Shown here in pieces: positions 59,794 through 64,000 of a stretch of 64,000 nucleotides of DNA. The translations under genes and the position numbers were made by a program. A model generated the notes under the pieces. That model was not told the DNA's origin and searched no databases. It saw nothing but the letters and a program-made list of their open reading frames with translations. The stretch is from NCBI RefSeq assembly GCF_003416885.1, contig NZ_QVPD01000002.1:1-64000 (forward strand), written 5' to 3'. The stretch comes from Cognatiluteimonas weifangensis. GTDB taxonomy: Bacteria; Pseudomonadota; Gammaproteobacteria; Xanthomonadales; Xanthomonadaceae. Position 1 is the first letter of the stretch, and the number at the start of each line of letters is the position of its first letter.

Positions 59794-60494
59794 AGCTGGT
59801 CAAGCTGCTGGCCAACCTCGGCTACGGCAGCCGCAAGCAGGTGGCGCAGCTGTTGCGCGCCGGCCGCATCACCGATGCCGCCGGCGCGGTGCTGTCCGCC
59901 GATGCCCGCGTCGCCCATGCCGACATCCGCCTCGACGGCGCGCCGCTGGATCCGCCGCAGGGTCTGGTGCTGCTGCTGCACAAGCCGGTCGGCTACACCT
60001 GTTCCACCCGCGATCCCGGCCGCCTCGTCTACGACCTGCTGCCGCCGCGTTTCCGCCGGCGCTCGCCGCTGCTGTCCCCGGTCGGGCGCCTGGACCGCGA
60101 CACCAGCGGCGCGCTGCTGCTGACCGACGACGGCGCGCTGCTGCACCGGATCGTGTCGCCGCGCGCGCGGCTGGCGAAGGTCTACGAAGCGACCCTGGCG
60201 CAGGACCTGCGCGGCGACGAGGCCGGGATCTTCGCCAGCGGCACGCTGCTGCTGGCGTCCGAGGCCACGCCGCTGGCGCCGGCGGTGCTGCAAGCGGTGG
60301 ATCCGCGCCGCGCGCGGCTGACGCTCACCGAAGGCCGCTACCACCAGGTGCGGCGGATGTTCGCCGCGGTCGGCAACCATGTCGTGGCGCTGCACCGCAG
60401 CCGCATCGGCGGCCTGGCGCTGGGCGAGCTGGCGCCGGGCGCGTGGCGGCCGTTGGATGCGGCCGATCTGCAGGCGCTGTTCCGCAGCCCCTGA
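59790..60494 (+). CDS. rsuA: RsuA-family pseudouridine synthase
   Basis: 234 residues. An N-terminal S4-like domain (LVKLLANLGYGSRKQVAQLL), then the RsuA/RluB/E/F catalytic motif VGRLDRDTSGALLLT with Asp, followed by YEATLAQDL and the GRYHQVRRMFAAVGNHV segment. Expected to modify U516 of 16S rRNA, but RluE or RluF specificity is possible. ATGA overlap with rsmC. Confidence 0.9.
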   Translation: MKLVKLLANLGYGSRKQVAQLLRAGRITDAAGAVLSADARVAHADIRLDGAPLDPPQGLVLLLHKPVGYTCSTRDPGRLVYDLLPPRFRRRSPLLSPVGRLDRDTSGALLLTDDGALLHRIVSPRARLAKVYEATLAQDLRGDEAGIFASGTLLLASEATPLAPAVLQAVDPRRARLTLTEGRYHQVRRMFAAVGNHVVALHRSRIGGLALGELAPGAWRPLDAADLQALFRSP

Positions 60495-60617
60495 GGATGC
60501 CGGGACAAGCGCCGCTCCGCGTCGCGCCGCGCACGGGCGCGCAGGGGCGACGTGGGTCGCGATGACCGTGACCCGATGCCGGGCCTGGCCGCCCGCAGGA
60601 CGCAGCCGGGCCGCGAC

Positions 60618-61100
60618 TCAGTCGCGGAAGTTGTCGAACTGCAGCGGCTGCGCGTAGTCGCCGGCGCGCAGCAGCGCCATCGCCGCCTGCAGGTCGTCGC
60701 GCTTCTTGCCGCTGACGCGCAGCTTGTCGCCGTTGATCTGGCTGTCGACCTTGAGCTTGGCGTCCTTCAACGCGGCCTGGAGTTTTTTCGCCAGTTCGCG
60801 TTCGATGCCCTGCTTGACCGCGAGCTTCTGCCGCGCGCCGGCGAGGTTGGTCTCGATGCTGCCGGGTTCCAGGCAGCGCGCGTCGATCTTCCGCGCGACC
60901 AGGCGCGCGCGCAGGATGTCGGTCATCTGCTGCAGCTGGAACTCGCTCGGCGCCGCCAGCGCGATGGCGTCGTCCTCGCGGGTGAAGGAGGCCTGCACGC
61001 CCTTGAAGTCGAAGCGCGTGGCCAGCTCGCGATTGGCCTGGTCGACGGCGTTGGTCAGCTCGTGGGTGTCGACTTCCGAGACGATGTCGAAGGAGGGCAT
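60618..61100 (-). CDS. yajQ: YajQ family nucleotide-binding protein
   Basis: 160 residues. PSFDIVSEVDTHELTNAVDQ at the start, ELATRFDFKGVQAS, and QLQQMTDILRARLVARKID with DQ(I)NGDKLRVSGKKRDDLQ; DUF520. In Xanthomonas a YajQ protein binds c-di-GMP and acts with a LysR regulator; whether this copy does so is unknown. ATG 61100 matches the family start. Convergent with rsuA-like gene. Confidence 0.93.
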   Translation of the reverse strand: MPSFDIVSEVDTHELTNAVDQANRELATRFDFKGVQASFTREDDAIALAAPSEFQLQQMTDILRARLVARKIDARCLEPGSIETNLAGARQKLAVKQGIERELAKKLQAALKDAKLKVDSQINGDKLRVSGKKRDDLQAAMALLRAGDYAQPLQFDNFRD

Positions 61101-61300
61101 GGCGACGGCCTGGCGTGCGGGGCAGGCAGGGTAGCGCAGGCCCGCGCCGCATTGAAATGTGCGCGCGATCACGGGAAATCGGCGTTTTGGAAATCCGCGC
61201 TGAACGCAGCGGCGGGGATGCCGTTGCCGCCCGCGCCGCGCGGGTAGCAGGATGGGCCGCCGTTTCCCCCGACGGTCCCGTTCCCGACAAGGCCCGCATA

Positions 61301-62071
61301 ATGAAAACCAAGCCCCGTTACCTGTTGTTGTCGGCGGCGCTGTCCGCCGCCTTGTGTGCCGTTGCCCCCGCCTTCGCCCAGGACACCGGCGGCGACGATA
61401 CCGTCGTCGACGATACCGTCGTCGCCGAGGCCAGCGTGCCGGCCGAGCGCCTGGCCGAGCGCTACGCCGAGCTCGCCGGCTCCCCCGAAGCCGCGGCCGA
61501 CCTGATCGACCAGTTGCGCAGCGGCGGCGACTTCACCGTCACCGACACCGTGACCACCCCGGTGCTGGACGCCAACGGCGATCCGGTGCTCGACGCCAAC
61601 GGCAACCCGCAGACCACCACGACCACGGTCGAGCGCAGCATCGTCAACCCGAACGGGCCGCTGGGTTACGGCGAGGTCAACATCACCTTGTCGCTGGCGC
61701 AGGCGTTGCTGGAATCGGGCGCGTATCCCGACCTGCAATCGGCCTTGACCGGCACCGAGGCCACCGTCACCAATCCCGACGGCACCACCTCGACCACCAG
61801 CAGCGGCGGCGTGCTGGCGATGCGCGCCGACGGCATGGGCTGGGGCCAGATCGCCCGGGAGCTCGGCTTCAACCTCGGCGCGCTGGTCAGCGCCGGCAAC
61901 AGCAACGGCAAGGCGCAGGCCGCCAAGGTCGACCGCGGTGAACGGGTCGCCCGCGCGGACAAGCCCGAGCGTGCCGCCAAGCCCGAGCGTCCGGCGCGGC
62001 CGGAGCGGGCCGAACGGCCGGAACGCCCGCAGCGTCCGGACAAGCCCGAACGCGGCGGCGGCCGTCCGTAA
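61301..62071 (+). CDS. Exported hypothetical protein with Pro-Glu-Arg repeat tail
   Basis: 256 residues. Signal peptide ends at AFAQ (27). Acidic segment, then two DANG(D/N)P-type calcium-like repeats (VLDANGDPVLDANGNP), then NITLSLAQALLESGAYPDL and MGWGQIARELGFNLGALVSA. The last 40 residues are KPER/RPER repeats, strongly basic/acidic alternating. Not a known family; the DxxGxxxxE-like MGWGQIA segment resembles short Pfam repeats in exported proteobacterial proteins. A surface or periplasmic role is likely. Confidence 0.72.
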   Translation: MKTKPRYLLLSAALSAALCAVAPAFAQDTGGDDTVVDDTVVAEASVPAERLAERYAELAGSPEAAADLIDQLRSGGDFTVTDTVTTPVLDANGDPVLDANGNPQTTTTTVERSIVNPNGPLGYGEVNITLSLAQALLESGAYPDLQSALTGTEATVTNPDGTTSTTSSGGVLAMRADGMGWGQIARELGFNLGALVSAGNSNGKAQAAKVDRGERVARADKPERAAKPERPARPERAERPERPQRPDKPERGGGRP

Positions 62072-62141
62072 GACGTCCCGTTCCCCTGCCTGCGACGGGC
62101 GCCGCGTGCGCCCGTCGCCTTGTCCCCTTCCTGGAGTTGCG

Positions 62142-62939
62142 ATGAAACGTTCCGCATTGTTCTGCGCCAGCCTGCTGGCGATCGGCAGCGCCCACGCCGG
62201 CGACGGCTGGACCCTCGGTGCCGGCGTCGACTACAGCAGCGGCGACTACGGCAGCGACACCACCACCGAAATCCTGTCGGTGCCGTTCAGCGCCAAATAC
62301 GCCAGCGGCAACTGGACCTGGAAGGCGAGCCTGCCGTGGCTGCGCGTGTCCGGCGATCCCAACGTGCTGCCGGGCGTGGGCGTGGTGGTCAACACCAATC
62401 CGCGCGGCCGCGGCCGCGGCAATGCCCCCGCGCCCGATCCCCTGGCGCAGGAAACCGGCACCGCTTCGGGCATCGGCGATCTCACCCTGGCGGCGACCTA
62501 CAGCTTCGACACCGGCAGCGCGCTGGGCATCGACCTCACCGGCAAGGCCAAGCTCGCCACTGCCGACGAGGACAAGGGCCTGGGCACCGGCGCCAACGAC
62601 TACGGCCTGGCGCTGGACCTGTACCGCGCCTTCGGCAGGACCACGGTGTTCGGCGGCGTCGGCTACACCGCGCTGGGCAACTCCGACTACATCGACGTCG
62701 ACGGCGTCGCCAACGTCAACCTCGGTGCCAGCTGGAAAGTCGGTAACGGCGGCAGCGTCGGCGCGATGTACGACTGGCGGCAGGCGGCGTCGGGCGACTT
62801 CGACGACCGCAGCGAGGTGACCGGGTTCTACAGCTTCGGCGCCGATCCGGCCAACCGCTTCCAGCTGTACGCCAGCGCCGGCCTGTCCGACGGCAGCCCC
62901 GACTGGGGCGGCGGCATCAGCTACAACCACGGGTTCTGA
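62142..62939 (+). CDS. Outer-membrane beta-barrel-like protein
   Basis: 265 residues. Signal ends near AHAG (20). Alternating hydrophobic strands, aromatic girdles (NWTWKASLPWLRVSG) and a C-terminal Phe (YNHGF) fit a beta-barrel of about ten to twelve strands; IGDLTLAATYSF and GVGYTALGNSDYID are strand-like. It resembles MetA/phenol-degradation-type outer membrane channels. CTGGAG precedes the ATG. Follows the exported tail-repeat gene by 70 bp; possibly co-transcribed. Confidence 0.7.
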   Translation: MKRSALFCASLLAIGSAHAGDGWTLGAGVDYSSGDYGSDTTTEILSVPFSAKYASGNWTWKASLPWLRVSGDPNVLPGVGVVVNTNPRGRGRGNAPAPDPLAQETGTASGIGDLTLAATYSFDTGSALGIDLTGKAKLATADEDKGLGTGANDYGLALDLYRAFGRTTVFGGVGYTALGNSDYIDVDGVANVNLGASWKVGNGGSVGAMYDWRQAASGDFDDRSEVTGFYSFGADPANRFQLYASAGLSDGSPDWGGGISYNHGF

Positions 62940-63018
62940 GCGTCCGGCGGCGGCGTCCGCGCCGCCGCCGGTGTCCGCCCGCGTCCATGCGGGCCGCGCA
63001 TGCCGCATGCTTGGCGGC

Positions 63019-63915
63019 ATGACCGCTTCCCGACTTGCCGCCGCCCGCCGCCGTTGGCGCGCGGTGGTGCTGATGCTGCTGTGCGTGGCCGTGTTCTCGC
63101 TGATGGACGCGGGACTGAAGACGCTGTCCACGCGCTACCCGCCGTTCCAGGTGGCCGCGTTGCGCGGCGCCTCCTCGCTGCCGTGGCTGCTGGCGTGGGC
63201 GCTGTGGAGCACCGGCCTGGCGCCGCTGCTGCGGGTGCGCTGGTCGCTGCACCTGCTGCGCGGCGCGCTCGGGATCACGATGATGGCGGCGTTCGTGTAC
63301 GCGTTGCGCACCCTGCCGCTGTCGACCGCGTACTCGATCTTCTTCGTCGCGCCGCTGCTGATTACCGCGTTGTCGGTGCCATTCCTGGGCGAGCGGGTCG
63401 GGCCGCGGCGCTGGACCGCGATCGCGATCGGCTTCGCCGGCGTGCTGGTGGTGTTGCGGCCGACCGGCAGCGGCATGCTGACCGGCGCCGGGCTGGCGGT
63501 GCTGCTGGCGGCGCTGGGCTATGCGGTGTCGGCGATCACGGTGCGGGTGCTGGCGCGCACCGATTCGACCCAGGCGATGGTGGTGTGGCTGATGCTGCTG
63601 ATGGCGCTGGGCGCGGGCCTGCTGGCGTGGCCGCAATGGACGCCGCTGCGCGCGGCCGATGCCGGACTCATCCTCGGCATCGGCGTCGCCGGCGCGCTCG
63701 GACAGTGGGCGATCACCGAGGCGTTCCGGCTCGGCGAAGCCTCGCTGCTGGCGCCGCTGGAATACACCGCGCTGCTCTGGGGCGTGCTGCTGGACGCGAC
63801 CGTGTGGGGCGTGCTGCCGGACGCGGTGACCTGGCTCGGCGCGGGCATCATCGTCGCCAGCGGCCTGTACCTGCTGCGCCGCGAGCGCGCGCACACGGAG
63901 GCCGAGCACCCTTAG
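63019..63915 (+). CDS. EamA/DMT-superfamily transporter
   Basis: 298 residues with ten predicted helices in two five-helix repeats; FSLMDAGLKTLS and LPLSTAYSIFFVAPLLITA in the first half, VSAITVRVLARTD and AFRLGEASLLAPLEYTALLWG in the second. Inner-membrane exporter of small metabolites; substrate unknown. Start at 63019 or 63007. Confidence 0.9.
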   Translation: MTASRLAAARRRWRAVVLMLLCVAVFSLMDAGLKTLSTRYPPFQVAALRGASSLPWLLAWALWSTGLAPLLRVRWSLHLLRGALGITMMAAFVYALRTLPLSTAYSIFFVAPLLITALSVPFLGERVGPRRWTAIAIGFAGVLVVLRPTGSGMLTGAGLAVLLAALGYAVSAITVRVLARTDSTQAMVVWLMLLMALGAGLLAWPQWTPLRAADAGLILGIGVAGALGQWAITEAFRLGEASLLAPLEYTALLWGVLLDATVWGVLPDAVTWLGAGIIVASGLYLLRRERAHTEAEHP

Positions 63916-63967
63916 CCGGGGGCGGCGCGCGGGTACCGTCGTCGCCACGCGCCGGGTTGCCGCCGCT

Positions 63968-64000
63968 TACGGCAGCAGCAGTGCGCCGGTGCCGGCAAAG
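63968..64000 (-). CDS. Possible 3' end of a minus-strand gene (partial)
   Basis: The reverse strand of the last 33 bases reads an open frame ending FAGTGALLLP and TAA at 63968. Convergent orientation with the EamA gene is plausible. Too short to identify. Confidence 0.3.

Overview
The window reads as a chromosomal segment of a very GC-rich gammaproteobacterium of the Xanthomonadaceae/Lysobacteraceae type, most likely Lysobacter or a close relative. This is an inference from gene content (PilU beside a cNMP-EAL protein, a CGFS glutaredoxin-rhodanese fusion, a PTR1-like reductase, small DUF3247 and DUF3297 proteins, plant-type glutamate-cysteine ligase, a solitary aceE) and from palindromic intergenic repeats. 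No rRNA, tRNA, CRISPR array, prophage or insertion sequence was recognised. Genes are densely packed on both strands, and many junctions are 4-base ATGA or GTGA overlaps.

Layout. 1-507: three to four degenerate direct repeats. 0.5-4.7 kb: pteridine reductase, MidA-type methyltransferase, VanZ, DUF4242, CCA-adding enzyme. 4.7-5.4 kb: repeat-rich gap with a 106-bp nested palindrome. 5.4-10.7 kb: minus-strand envelope block (Slt, phosphohydrolase, two DsbA paralogues, cytochrome c4). 10.9-16.9 kb: EngB, VIT transporter, then glutathione synthesis and glutathione-dependent formaldehyde oxidation (gshA, frmA, frmB) and a LuxR protein. 17-22 kb: DegV, short AMP nucleosidase, a tandem amidohydrolase pair of which one lacks its metal motif. 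22-31.9 kb: DUF924, glutaredoxin fusion, polysaccharide deacetylase, aminotransferase/SGNH hydrolase/methyltransferase operon, rsgA behind a 113-bp duplication, QEGLA-motif metallopeptidase, polytopic membrane protein. 32-37.3 kb: malic enzyme and pyruvate dehydrogenase E1, ending at a clear terminator. 37.4-38.9 kb: a lower-GC island with an EVE-like/HNH nuclease. 39-45.2 kb: metallo-hydrolase, small heat-shock protein with MsrB and MsrA, membrane proteins, DUF2249. 45.2-52 kb: EF-hand triplication protein, OmpA lipoprotein, periplasmic ATP-dependent DNA ligase, ABC exporter. 52-58.6 kb: small conserved proteins including an AT-hook protein, PilU diverging from a cNMP-EAL phosphodiesterase, and a sigma factor operon. 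58.7-64 kb: RsmC-like and RsuA-like rRNA modification enzymes, YajQ, two exported proteins, an EamA transporter.

Themes. Thiol and redox homeostasis recurs (GSH synthesis, formaldehyde oxidation, Grx4 fusion, DsbA pair, MsrA/MsrB). Central carbon flux is represented by MaeB and AceE side by side, and c-di-GMP turnover sits next to type IV pilus retraction. The strongest unexplained signals are -10-like boxes placed 6-7 nt before ATG codons (leaderless starts or leader mini-ORFs), the exactly periodic 65-residue EF-hand triplication, the metal-less amidohydrolase partner, the out-of-frame duplication ahead of rsgA, and the low-GC nuclease island.
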